From Amia ocellicauda (lineage: Eukaryota > Chordata > Actinopteri > Amiiformes > Amiidae): 64,000 bases of DNA. Positions 1 through 10,011 of the stretch are shown here, piece by piece; the first letter of the stretch is position 1, and each line of letters opens with the position of its first letter. A program made the translations under genes and the position numbers. The notes beneath the pieces were generated by a model. The model was not told the origin of the DNA. It did not search any database and saw nothing but the letters and a program-made list of their open reading frames with translations. Location of the stretch: the NCBI RefSeq assembly GCF_036373705.1, contig NC_089863.1, positions 1,984,944 through 2,048,943 of the forward strand. Reading direction: 5' to 3'.

Positions 1-124
1 ATTTAAGAATTGACGAATTAAAGATTACATTTTGACCGTTATCATGCTCCATACACGGCAGCACAGATTCAGACAGAACACCCCCCCTGTCGCTGAGGAA
101 TGGTTTAGCCCAGTGAGCGCCCAC

Positions 125-2349
125 CTTAGTGCCCTGGCAGCGAGGAGGCGGGGGCGGGAGCAGCCTCTCTTTGGCGGCGGCGCTGAGCAGCTGGTCCTCG
201 GACACCCGGACACTGACCAGCGCATGGAAGAGCTGCTGCGAGCGAGGGATGTTCAATGCTGGTGGAGAGAGGGAGGGAGGGAGAGGGGAAGGGAGGAGAG
301 AATGAGATGAAGGGAGAGAAAAGGAGAGGGGAGAGTTATAAAATGAATACAAACGTGTCTTACACATGTACTCCTCCCTCTGACACTAGCATCTGTCCCT
401 TCATCCCCATCTCTCCCTCTCCCCTTCCTTCCCCTCTCTCTGCCCCCATCTCCCTGTCTCTCACTTCCTCTCTCCCCTTCGTCTCCCTCCCCCTCTCTCT
501 CTGTCTCACTCCCCCTCTTCCGGTCTCCCTCCCTCCCTCTCTCCCTTTCCCCTTCCTCCCTCCTTCTCTCTCTCTCCCCCTCTCCCTATCACTTCCTCCC
601 TCTCTCTCCCTCCCTTTCCCCCTTCCCTTCCTCCCTCTCTCTCTCCCTTTCCCCATCTCCCTCCCTCCATCTCTGTGTCTCTCTCCCCCATCTCTCCCTC
701 CCTCTCTCTACCTCTCCCCTCCCTCTCTCTCCCTTTCCCCATCTCTGACCCTCTCCCCTCCCTTCTTCCCTCTTTCTCTCCCCCTCTCTTTCCCATTCCC
801 CGTCTCCCTATCCCTTTCTTTCTCACCCTCGGTGGCTCTGCTCTCTATGTTGTTCCTGCTCTGGGTCGATTCCCGCAGCCGCTGTAGCACCGCCCTCTCC
901 GGGTCAAACTCCGCCTCCGTCATGCCCCTCAGCTCCGCCCCCAGCGCCAGCACGGTGTTCAACTGCGGCCCCTCGGTGAGGACCCCTCCGGCAGAGGACA
1001 TGGGCATCCCAGCAGCCGCCTGCAGGCCGTCGCACACTGGCCCATTCCAGCTTCGTCTCCCTGGACATAGGAGGACATAAAAACACAAATAGAAGAAAAG
1101 ATTAATAAATAAACAAACGTTTTAATTAATGGATTGATTCATTTGTTATTCGATTGAATAATAGATGCAACGATGGTGTTATTAATGGAGGAACACGGTA
1201 ATCAAATAATGATCTAATAATGTTAGATTATATATATTTGTATAAATGTATATCTGACATTTTATCCCTCCCATACATCATTATTTTTCCAATTTCCATT
1301 GATCGTGCGTCTAATTTTGTAGCGCTTTGGCAACACATCATGACAATAAAGCAAATGGACTGAGGGAGAGAGAGACAGACACAAACATAGAAAGACAGAG
1401 ACAGAGGCACACAGAGAGATGGAGGGGCACACACAGACAGACAGACACACAGACAAAGACACAGAAACAGACACACAGAGACACACAGAGAGACAGGGAC
1501 ACAGAGAGAGACAGAGAGACACCGAGAGACGCACAGAGAGACAGGGACACAGAGAGACAGAGACACACAGCCAGAGAGACACAGAAGCAGACACACACAG
1601 AGACACAGAAAGAGACACACACAAAGACAGAGAGACACAGAGAAACAGGGACACAGAGAGAGACAGAGAGACACAGAGAAACAGGGACACAGAGATCTAG
1701 AAACACAGAGAGACAGGGACACAGAGAGACAGAGACACACAGACACAGAGAGATCTAGACATACAGAGAGACAGGGACACGGAGAAGGGGGAAAGGGAGA
1801 GAAGAGTGAGGTTCAGCCTTCATCGGCAGTCCTACCTTTGGGGTCCTTGTGTTTCACTGCCCGGCGAGGTGCCGGCGCCGACACCGTGACAACTGTCAGC
1901 CCACCCGGCACGGAGGGGGAGGGGTCGGCCTCTGTGTCCTTTGACATCGGGTTGATGTCAAAGCGGACCTTGGGAACAGATGGACAGAGACTCAGAGAGA
2001 TGCACAGCTCAGAAATGACCTATAGAGACAGGAGACAGGAGACAGAGAGAGAGAGAGCAAGAGAGGACAGACAAGACCTATAGACAGGAGACAGAGGTAG
2101 ACAGGTTTACTCTCTCTCTGCACTGACCTGTCTGTGTGCTGGCCTCCCTCTCTCCCTGTCTCTCTTCAGGATGCCCGTCGCTCTGCCCAGCCTGTCGGGG
2201 GTCAGGGAGAGGTCAAGGTCAGGGGTCACAGGAGGCAGGGTGGTGATGGGGCCGCTGTACCCCAGGGGCGCGGGGGGCCTGGGGTCAGGGCGGCTGTCGG
2301 GGTCAGCATAGCCCCCTGTGCTGCACATCAGTGGGGTCTCCAAGGCCAT
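125..2349 (-). CDS. ppp1r35: PPP1R35-like protein phosphatase 1 regulatory subunit 35, four coding exons, 3' end off window
   Basis: Minus-strand exons chain with matching phases: 2349-2128 (74 codons, phase 0, donor CAG|GTCAGT), 1968-1836 (acceptor TTCCCAAG, donor AAAG|GTAGG, phase 1), 1060-827 (acceptor TATGTCCAG, donor GG|GTGAG, phase 1) and 258-125 (acceptor CCACCAG, probable donor AAG|GTGGGC, phase 0). The acceptor before the first coding exon is at 2378, so a noncoding leader exon probably lies upstream. Landmarks match mammalian PPP1R35 as I remember it: PDLDLSLTP, an RVxF-type PP1-docking site (RQVRFDINP, split over exons 1-2), LALGAELRG, FDPERAVLQRLR, NIPRSQQLFHALVSV and a following AAAKERL helix. 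About 240 residues are visible; the human protein is about 250. Family role: centriolar protein needed for centriole elongation that binds PP1 catalytic subunit. The C-terminal exon is outside the window. An alternative is read-through of the last exon past 125. Confidence 0.8.
259..826. repeat. CT-rich low-complexity intron of ppp1r35
   Basis: The third intron of the ppp1r35-like gene is almost pure pyrimidine on the + strand (ctccctctctcc variants). Open frames on both strands here are Ser/Pro/Leu or Arg/Glu/Gly compositional artefacts. Confidence 0.7.
1061..1835. repeat. Purine- and CA-rich low-complexity intron of ppp1r35
   Basis: Positions 1360-1800 are irregular GACAGAGACACAGAGAGACAGGGA-like runs, whose antisense frame reads as Cys/Leu/Ser/Val repeats. 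1090-1340 is AT-rich with nothing recognisable. This is the second intron of the gene. Confidence 0.65.
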
Positions 2350-2403
2350 CTCAGCCCCCCACCCCTCTCTACAGTCACTGCCAAAGACACAACAATACAA
2401 TCA

Positions 2404-3090
2404 TTACCACAGGGTCCTGAGAGACACAGTCCAGTCCAGCAGGGTCTCGGCCCTGGTCCTGAGAGACACAGTCCAGTCCAGCAGGGTCTCAGCCCTGGTC
2501 CTGAGAGACACAGTCCAGTCCAGCAGGGTCTCGGCCCTGGTCCTGAGAGACACAGTCCAGTCCAGCAGGGTCTCAGCCCTGGTCCCGAGAGACACAGTCC
2601 AGTCCAGCAGGGTCTCAGCCCTGGTCCTGAGAGACACAGTCCAGTCCAGCAGGGTCTCGGCCCTGGTCCTGAGAGACACAGTCCAGTCCAGCAGGGTCTC
2701 AGCCCTGGTCCCGAGAGACACAGTCCAGTCCAGCGGGGTCTCAGCCCTGGTCCTGAGAGACACAGTCCAGTCCAGCAGGGTCTCAGCCCTGGTCCTGAGA
2801 GACACAGTCCAGTCCAGCAGGGTCTCGGCCCTGGTCCTGAGAGACACAGTCCAGTCCAGCAGGGTCTCAGCCCTGGTCCTGAGAGACACAGTCCAGTCCA
2901 GCAGGGTCTCTGGTCCTGAGAGACACAGTCCAGTCCAGCAGGGTCTCAGCCCTGGTCCTGAGAGACACAGTCCAGTCCAGCAGGGTCTCAGCCCTGGTCC
3001 TGAGAGACACAGTCCAGTCCAGCGGGGTCTCAGCCCTGGTCCTGAGAGACACAGTCCAGTCCAGCAGGGTCTCAGCCCTGGTCCTGCAGA
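2404..3090. repeat. 42-bp minisatellite, about 16 units, just 5' of the ppp1r35 start exon
   Basis: The unit is 42 bp, recognisable by GGTCCTGAGAGACACAG followed by TCCAGTCCAGCAGGGTCTC and AGCCCT. Variants differ by single bases (cagcggggt, ggtcccgag, ctcggccct). One unit near 2903 lacks five bases. Because 42 is a multiple of three, several frames stay open (14-residue periods), but nothing supports translation. It sits between the promoter and the first coding exon of ppp1r35. Confidence 0.95.
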
Positions 3091-3229
3091 GACACAATCC
3101 AGTCCTGGAGACCATGCATTATAAGCATCACTCTTTCTTGCAGCAGTAATAATGTCTCATGACAAATGCGTGATTGATCACAGTTAATGCACTAACCTTT
3201 GCGGTATTCTTGATCAAGAGATGTTAATG

Positions 3230-3510
3230 ACGCTTAATGACGTTAATCCGAGTCTATTTTAACGGCGCTGTCCGTTTCTGGCGGTCGGTGCAAACGGTGT
3301 TCAGCGAATCCGGATTTTGTTTAAACTTCCCTCCGTTTGCACCGCCGGCGCCATGTCATCCCAACAGTCACGACAACACCGCTGCCTTGACGTCACTTCC
3401 CGTCTCCCGCACAGCTGAGACTACACTTCCCACAAGCCTCTGCGCCGCCTGTAGTTCGACACGTCGCTCATGCGCGGAAGTCAGTGGGGTTGACTATGCA
3501 GGTGGACATT
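3230..3510 (-). promoter_or_regulatory. Probable ppp1r35 promoter, CpG-rich, CRE, ETS and ZNF143-like sites
   Basis: A GC/CpG-rich island among AT-rich sequence. It contains a perfect CRE TGACGTCA (3388-3395) directly followed by an ETS core (cacttcccg), an ACTACA..TCCCA element resembling the ZNF143/SBS consensus (about 3420-3432), and a second ETS core GCGGAAGT (about 3473-3480). No TATA box. Position and content fit a TATA-less housekeeping promoter for the minus-strand gene. A bidirectional role is possible but no + strand gene starts here. Confidence 0.55.
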
Positions 3511-3699
3511 TCATCAACAGTTTTGGGACTTTACACATTTGCCCGTGCAGTTAATGTTTTTTTGTCAGTGTGTGCTCTGTCTCTATTCGAAAGTTTACAC
3601 ATTGCTTTATTTGCACACTATGATACATGCCATTGTTTATCTTGCTTGCCTATTGCCTAATGCATATTTTGCACATGATACAGCATGAATGTTTGTATG

Positions 3700-4020
3700 G
3701 GGCTGGGTTTCACATCACTGTCTGTGTGTAAAGATATTAAAGTGCTGTGTGTTGTTCTGTGTGTTTATATCATATGGACTGAGCTGTAAATATGTGCTTT
3801 ATATCACAGTGTGACCAGTACAGATCTAAACAGTGCCTGATACAGGAGTGCCCACTGTACTGTATTAAAGGGCTGGATATTGTTTTATATGTTTATATCA
3901 CACCGATAATTAGCCTTGAAATAAATATTTAAAATCTTTAATCTCTTGCTCGTCACTGTAAAGTCTTCACTCATGGCAGCGGCTCTGACACTGTACTGAG
4001 AGAGAGAGGTTCATATTGAA
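3700..4020 (+). pseudogene. Orphan GIMAP 3'UTR copy (remnant of a lost upstream gene)
   Basis: From ctgggtttcacatcactg to the AAATAAA near 3920 this matches, with few changes, the 3'UTR after the terminal exons at 16620-17100 and 41258-41540. No coding exon precedes it. It therefore looks like the surviving tail of a fourth tandem GIMAP unit. Sequence from about 4030 is the promoter-type block shared with gene 3. Confidence 0.7.
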
Positions 4021-4032
4021 TGTGTGTCTTAA

Positions 4033-4706
4033 ACTCAGGGTGATGAATCTTCTTGTTTAAAAAGTCTTTACCTTAAATCGGATCAAATCAGAATAACAGG
4101 AAGAAAGTAACCAAACAACTTCTCCAAAAGTCATGGACCATAATATGCATTAGGTAATGAAGATGTATAAGTGTCAGCAGTGTCCTTTGATTTTTTTTTT
4201 GAGCTATTCAATTTGGGTCTGTACATTGCATTTCACCCCCCTTTGTCTGAGTTACAATCCTTATTTTCTTCTGGAATTGCACAAATACACCAGCCAGCAG
4301 TGAAAACGTGTATTTGTTTCCTATATTTATATATTAAATATATAATGGAATATAAATATAAACAGAATAAGCAGATATGTACAGAGCACCGCAGATTATG
4401 GTTAAAAAGCGACGTATTTTTTATACTTTTATTTTAATACGTGATCGACTCCCACACCGTTAGTCGCATTTTGTTCCAGCAGCTGCTGCTCGATCACACA
4501 GCTGGTTTCCAATAAATCAACTGAGCAGGAAGAGCTGAGAGAGAAAGAAAGAAAGAAAGTGAAAGTGAAAGTGCTGCTGTGAGGGAGAACTGCGTAGATG
4601 TTCCTGCTAAGATAATAGAAGAGAAAAGAGGGAGAAAAGACAGAGAGAATAGAAAAGAGAGTAACTTCATTTAGGAAGATTGGAAGTCCTTCAACTGCTG
4701 ATCTGA

Positions 4707-4751
<45 letters not shown>
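4033..4751 (+). promoter_or_regulatory. Promoter and 5'UTR of GIMAP gene 1
   Basis: 4033-4751 is nearly identical to 46042-46721 upstream of gene 3 (gene 1 has a small extra piece near 4190-4245), and its last ~250 bp match 29400-29686 of gene 2. Shared elements in order are a CCAAT-containing gtttccaata stretch (about 4505), GGAAGAGCTGAGAG, the ISRE-like run at 4555, CTGCTGTGAGGGAGAACTGC, then purine-rich leader ending in (GA)n next to the ATG. The transcription start is not determinable by eye. Confidence 0.6.
4555..4573 (+). promoter_or_regulatory. ISRE/IRF-like element, three GAAAGT units (gene 1)
   Basis: GAAAGTGAAAGTGAAAGTG fits the GAAANNGAAA core bound by IRF proteins and ISGF3. Genes 2 and 3 have two units at the same relative position. 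Function is inferred from the motif alone. Confidence 0.5.
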
Positions 4752-4756
<5 letters not shown>

Positions 4757-4782
4757 GAGCAGATGGTCCTCCTCCCTTGGTG
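4752..4782 (+). CDS. gimap: GIMAP gene 1, exon 1 (start codon exon)
   Basis: The ATG follows a (GA)n run and reads MASRWSSSLG plus one base, then the donor G|GTGAGT at 4783. The phase (1) fits the acceptor at 10012, where G|GG completes a Gly codon. The same exon occurs at 29687 and 46722, with only Ala2/Gly2 changed, at the head of the other two genes. The Kozak context (G at -3 and +4) is favourable. Intron 1 is 5.2 kb and full of repeats. Confidence 0.75.
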
Positions 4783-5714
4783 GTGAGTTGCCTGTTGTGT
4801 CTGACACAGTTATTTGTATAGATGCGCAGATCCGATAATCCGTATCAATATCGGTCCGATACAGGACAGAAATATGGGCTCAAATTACCGCCCTAAGTAA
4901 CGAATTCAAAATAAAATATATTGTAACCGAGAAAAATAAAGTTGAGAAAAAATGGATGTTGAGATCAAAAACAAAACAATCGAAAGCAGAAGATCTAGAA
5001 TTGTAAACAAAAACGATATGAAAAGCAAAAAAAAAACTTGAAAGCAAATAATTTTAAATCGAGACCAAAGCTCGCACTGATGGAGTCCATTTCACACACA
5101 GGATGTGATCTCTGCTTTTGATTTCTCTGGATTTGATTTTAGTTTCGTTTACAGCCCGGTTTTGTCATGAGGGCGGGGTTTAGAGGGAGGCGTGGATCCT
5201 GGGTCTCCATTGGTCCACTAGGTTTGAGTGACGGTTCTTCCTCACCCAATCAGTGAGCAGGGTGGGATGGTTTGTAGTCTTTAAAAGTGTATTTCACTGC
5301 CTAGAACCCAGTGTCCAAGGAGCATGCGCAGTTCACCCTGCACTGTAGCCCACACGTCAGTCCCCGAGTAAAAGAATCATGTAAAATAAGACATATTTCT
5401 TATAGAAGAATCTGCCCTCATGATGAAGAGAGGAAACTCAGTCGCATTAGAGGGCTCTGTAAAAGACAGGCAAGTGGCATGATTGTTGTAGCAGTTGTTT
5501 CAGGTGAAGCAGCTAAATCTTCAAGTGAAAACTTAAATGTAAGACTTAGGACTAACACTGGAGATGCTATTTATAATGTTAAGTTATTTGAGTCACATTC
5601 TACATTGAGAAGTATTTTATTTTACTGGAAATGCTTTTATTTTTAGATATATATTGAAGTTTGAGTTCTTTATATTGTCATCTTTTAATCCAGTTATTTC
5701 ACTAGAATTATATA

Positions 5715-6612
5715 CACACCGATCAGCCATAACATTATGACCACCTGCCTAATATCGTGTAGGTCCCCCTTTTGCCACCAAAACAGCCCTGACCCGTCGA
5801 GGAATGGACTCCACTAGACCTCTGAAGCTGTGCTGTGGTATCTGGCACCAAGACGTTAGCAGCAGATCCTTTAAGTCCTGTAAGTTGAGAGGTGGGGCCT
5901 CCATGGATCGGACTTGTTTGTCCAGCACATCCCACAGATGCTCGATTGGATTGAGATCTGGGGAATTTGGAGGCCAAGTCAACACCTTGAACTCGTGATT
6001 CATCAGACCAGGCCACCTTCTTCCATTGCTCCGTGGTCCAGTTCTGATGCTCACGTGCCATTGTAGGCGTTTTCGGCAGTGGACAGGGGTCAGCATGGGC
6101 ACCCTGACTGGTCTGCGGCTACGCAGCCCCATACGCAACAAACTGCGACACACTGTGTGTTCTGACACCTTTCTATCAGAACCAGCATTCACTTTTTCAG
6201 CAATTTGAGCTACAGTAGCTCGTCTGTTGGATCGGACCACACGGGCCAGCCTTCGCTCCCCACGTGCATCAATGAGCCTTGGCCGCCCATGACCCTGTCG
6301 CCGGTTCACCGCTTTTCCTTCCTTGGACACTTTTGATAGGTACTGATCACTGCAGACCGGGAACACCCCACAAGAGCTGCAGGTTTGGAGATGCTCTGAC
6401 CCAGTCGTCTAGCATCACAATCTGGCTCTTGTCAAAGTCGCTCAGATCCTTACGCTGCCCATTTTTCCTGCTTCTAACACATCAACTTTGAGGTCAAAAT
6501 GTTCACTTGCTGCCTAATATATCCCACCCACTGACAGGTGCCATGATAACGAGATTATCAGTGTCATTCACTTCACCTGTCAGTGCTCATAATGATATGG
6601 CTGATCAGTGTA
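5715..6612 (-). mobile_element. Tc1/mariner element, internally deleted transposase (copy 1)
   Basis: Ends CACCGATCAGCCATAACATT (left) and the inverted CTGATCAGTG-TA (right) are terminal inverted repeats next to TA. The minus-strand product shows paired helix-turn-helix parts (GRPRLIDARGERRLARVV, then RRSLLRMGLRSRRP-type residues), KVAWSDESR with the first catalytic Asp, then jumps to WPPNSPDLNPIEHLWD. The segment normally holding the second Asp is absent, and the two parts are in different frames. The same junction occurs in the copy at 15091, so this is a non-autonomous subfamily. Confidence 0.85.
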
Positions 6613-7302
6613 TATTTGTTATATAGCCCAAATGCTGCCATTTTATTTTGTACAAAGTTGTACTTTCAGTGATATTTCAGGATTCATAATTTTTTTAATT
6701 TAAAACCGTTACTAAATAAAAGGAAGCAGCATTACTGCATAAGTCACGCTGTTGTGGGCTTTGTATTTTTTCCTTTAGGGAAATACAGAATTTGTTTCAC
6801 AGTTTGAGCATGACGATTTTTAGATGGCTATCGTAAGCAAAGTGCATCCATACCAATGGCATATTAACAGCTTAGTATTTGAGACCAAAAAAAGATCAGA
6901 TCGTATCGGTATCGGCAGATAGTCAAGGTTGACGTATCGGAAAAGAAAAAGTGGTATCGAGCCAACCCTACACTCTAAAAAAACATACACCGTCTCTACT
7001 TAAAAAAGGCAACTATTTGCATGGATCTTTGTAAGTAATTTCAGCTCTAAATTCTACAAACCTATTACTGTCAGACAAAAACTACAAAACTAAGTTCAAC
7101 CAACATGGCTTATTCATGTTCATACTCATAGGAATATTAAGCTGATCCAACTAGCAGTGTTTTGTCAGTTCTACTCAATATCTTATGCATATTGTTGACT
7201 TAAACATATTAAGAATTAATTGCTCAATTATATGAAGTTAAGAAAAACAAAAATAAAGACTTATTTATTGGTAAGCGTTGTACACAAACAATTGTATGAT
7301 AA

Positions 7303-7375
7303 CATACAGCTCTGGAAAGAATTAAGAGACCACTCCTAGTTCAGAAATCAATGTTAATTTTTCCAGAGCTGTATA
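7303..7375. mobile_element. Small MITE with inverted ends (copy in gene 1 intron)
   Basis: ATACAGCTCTGGAAA at the left is the exact inverse of TTTCCAGAGCTGTAT at the right, 73 bp in all. An identical copy lies at 30869-30941 because the whole intron is duplicated. Confidence 0.7.
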
Positions 7376-7790
7376 TAACATAAAAGAGCACTTCTTGAAA
7401 ACATTTGAGAGAACACAAAAAAACTATACGGAAAGTGAAAACAAAAAATTCACTTCTGTCGATAAGCTCTGCTAATTGGTCACCTTGTCAACAAAACTCA
7501 GATTGCCTTACTTACAGAAAAGTAATGTTCACCTGGGGCACCTGCTGTATCTTCTTCTTTAAAGGGACATGCTCAGATACAACATCCAACAGTAAGACAT
7601 GGCCCTCAGTAAAAAAGGAAAAGAAAACTACACATCCTAGCCTTTTCCCAGGACACCCTCTTTACACCACACACACCCCTCCCTCTCCCACAAGCACACT
7701 GATACAAACACATTCACCCAGCGCTCACACAACACCCGATCACTCACAGCACTTATACATACATGTACATTTACGCACACACAAACTCTC

Positions 7791-7847
<57 letters not shown>

Positions 7848-7959
7848 AGGTATATCAACACAAATATACTTACAAAAACAGTGAATAAATGAACAATGAC
7901 CTCAAATAATCCCATCGAATGTGAGAAAGGTGGCTCAGGAGGGCAGTTTGTGTTTGAGA

Positions 7960-8640
7960 GACATCACTTCTGGGCTGCCTTTAGGTTGTCCAACTTCAGA
8001 AGTAACTTTTGAAATTTCTCCAAAGTAGGCTTCAGTTCATTTGGGTTTTGGAGATTCAGAGCACATATCAGGCCCATCAGCAAGGCTGTGGTACATCAAG
8101 CCCCTCCAGGATCTCTGCTCCCTCGATCACGATGGACACACTGTCCATATCAAAATAAATTAACCAAAGTAAGAATATTACAATGAAATTGGTATGAGAA
8201 GGGGATTCTCCGCAGTTGAGACAAATCTCAATGGTAAAAGTCCCATCTGTTGGAAAGACTGCTGCTCCCCCGGAATAGGCTGTTTCTACAGTTTCTATTT
8301 ATTTTAAAAATAATTATCGACTGATACAGAATTATATTTAATTGTGAGATATCTTCCCAATAGGGAGGACTTTTTACCATGAAGAGAATACAGGAGTTTG
8401 TGAGTCTAGTGAAGACTGAATCTGACTGTTCTTTAAATGATGGCATCATCAGGCCTATTCATACCTAGAGACGCATGTCCTTAATGAGCTTGATCTTCAC
8501 TCCTGCAGCTCCTCCTCTTGATGAGAACAAGGACATTAGTTCTGGGGTATATCGGTCAGGTTTTGCCATAAAATTGGTCTCAAAACTGACTTTGGTTTTA
8601 CTCTTGAATTCTTCATTGATCTGCTTGGTAAAATAATGAT
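7960..8640 (-). pseudogene. Decayed SAMD3-like (sterile alpha motif protein 3-like) gene fragment, copy 1
   Basis: Minus-strand pieces resemble the C-terminal half of the multi-copy fish SAMD3-like family: INEEFKSKT, FMAKPDRYTPELMSLF, GGAAGVKIKLIKDM (about 8635-8467), then SIVIEGAEILEGL and GLICALNLQNPNELK (about 8145-7985). Frames are interrupted by stops and shifts, and no start or SAM domain is visible. It is repeated in all three GIMAP first introns, so it was inserted before the duplications. Identification is from memory of the family and is moderate. Confidence 0.45.
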
Positions 8641-10011
8641 AAAGAGATATGAAATGTCAGATGCAAAGGAACTTAACTGTGAAGGCATTCCTGAATATTT
8701 GATTAACTACCTAATGCCATTGGCTCCTACAGATTAAATGGAAAATGAAAAATCCTTTCATAGAGCCGGGTTAAACTTTAAGATTGACATATAGTTTCTC
8801 AGACTTCCAACCACTTAGACTAACCGGTACAAAATGGGCAACAATCTACAATGCCTGCTTAACTAACAACACACTGTAAGAAAACAATTCAAACTAATTC
8901 AGAACACCTATCCCTGATGAATAATACGGAGATTGTCCAGACCACAAGCGGTCAGTTATAATAACGCAGCTTGCTACAGACTATGTGCCCAAGACCACGC
9001 TTTTAGACATTAAGAAATAAAATAAAATAATATTCATATATATTTCTAAACGCACTGAGATCACACGAGAGGTACTGTGACGGCAGATAACTAGCAAACT
9101 AAAGTTAGCAAGCTAGCTAAATCTTTTATAATTACATTTAGATTATTCTAATCCATTCATTCAGATTTCCTCTTCCCAACAAAAATAACCTGCCACACAG
9201 TAGAGATGTGTCAACACACTCAGAGATATTGACAGGAAATGGACTTTCAATAATAACACATGACTAGCGTCTTGGGCCAACACAGACAATCCAGCAGAAA
9301 CAATTCCTACAGTCGGAAAAACTCAATCGTCACAAAAGCACTGAGATAACATGTTTTTTGTGAAGGGGAGAGAAGTAAAGTGCGGGCAGAGAGCTTGAGT
9401 GGGATAGAGAGGGTGGGTATAGAGAGAAAGTGGGGAGATGAAGGGAGAATGAGAAAAAATGAGAGGAAAAAACAATGAGAAGAAAGGGAGCGCAGAAGGA
9501 GGGAGGGACTGGGACAGAGGGAGGGAGAGAGAGAGAGGGAGTCGGGGGGAGGATATTGGTGGGGATGGTGGGGGAGAAGAGGGGAAAAGTGGAAGACGGA
9601 GGGAAGTAGATGAATATGGAGGGAAGGAGAAGATAAATGGAGGAGAGAAATATCAATATGGCAGTAAAAAGAAAAACAATGTCAGTTATAAGAAGTGAGC
9701 AGGTTCGGCCATTATTGAAGAAAGTCACGGAAAAAAACAGATCAATTCCAATTCAGATTTGCTTCATCGCCCCCCACACTGTGACAACACACACACGAAT
9801 ACACACAGACATATAGAGGAGAGACGACACAATCAACACAGCGGACAACACTGTGCTCACACTCACCACACACACACACACGAGAATAATAAAGCACAAA
9901 TAAAGAAAGAAGAAGGGAGAGAGGGAGGGGACGAGTGTGGGAGAGGGAGGGATGGAGGGAGAGGCAGTGGGGCTGAAGAGGGATATAAACTGTGTTGTTT
10001 CTCTCTGACAG

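Larger units (their letters stand above)
4783..10011 (+). repeat. Intron 1 of gene 1, segmental duplication shared with 29718-33578 and with 46753-46990 plus 50060-52815
   Basis: Long near-identical blocks occur in intron 1 of all three genes. Copy 2 lacks what corresponds to 5231-6599. Copy 3 has other elements in place of roughly 5050-7460 and lacks the last part (9335-9505 equivalent). Contents of copy 1 are a hAT-like end pair (4815-4865 and 6895-6985), a Tc1 derivative (5715-6612), a small MITE (7303-7375), (CT)n(CA)n at 7785-7850, a SAMD3-like relic (7960-8640), AT-rich sequence without a recognised gene (8650-9350) and GA-rich sequence (9360-9690). Confidence 0.85.

Noticed and set aside
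256..1080. Long + strand open frame rich in Ser/Pro/Leu
   Set aside because: It is the pyrimidine-rich intron and the antisense of ppp1r35 exon 3; purely compositional.
1228..1758. Several open frames on both strands (Cys/Leu/Ser/Val or Arg/Glu/Thr repeats)
   Set aside because: Caused by the GACAGAGACAC low-complexity run in an intron.
2134..3124. Repetitive proteins with 14-residue periods
   Set aside because: The 42-bp minisatellite is a multiple of three, so frames stay open without selection; + strand frames also run antisense to ppp1r35.
7405..7884. 159-codon frame, repeated at 30971 with 157 codons
   Set aside because: Intronic; the tail is (CT)n(CA)n and the duplicate changes only by microsatellite length. 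No start context or domain.
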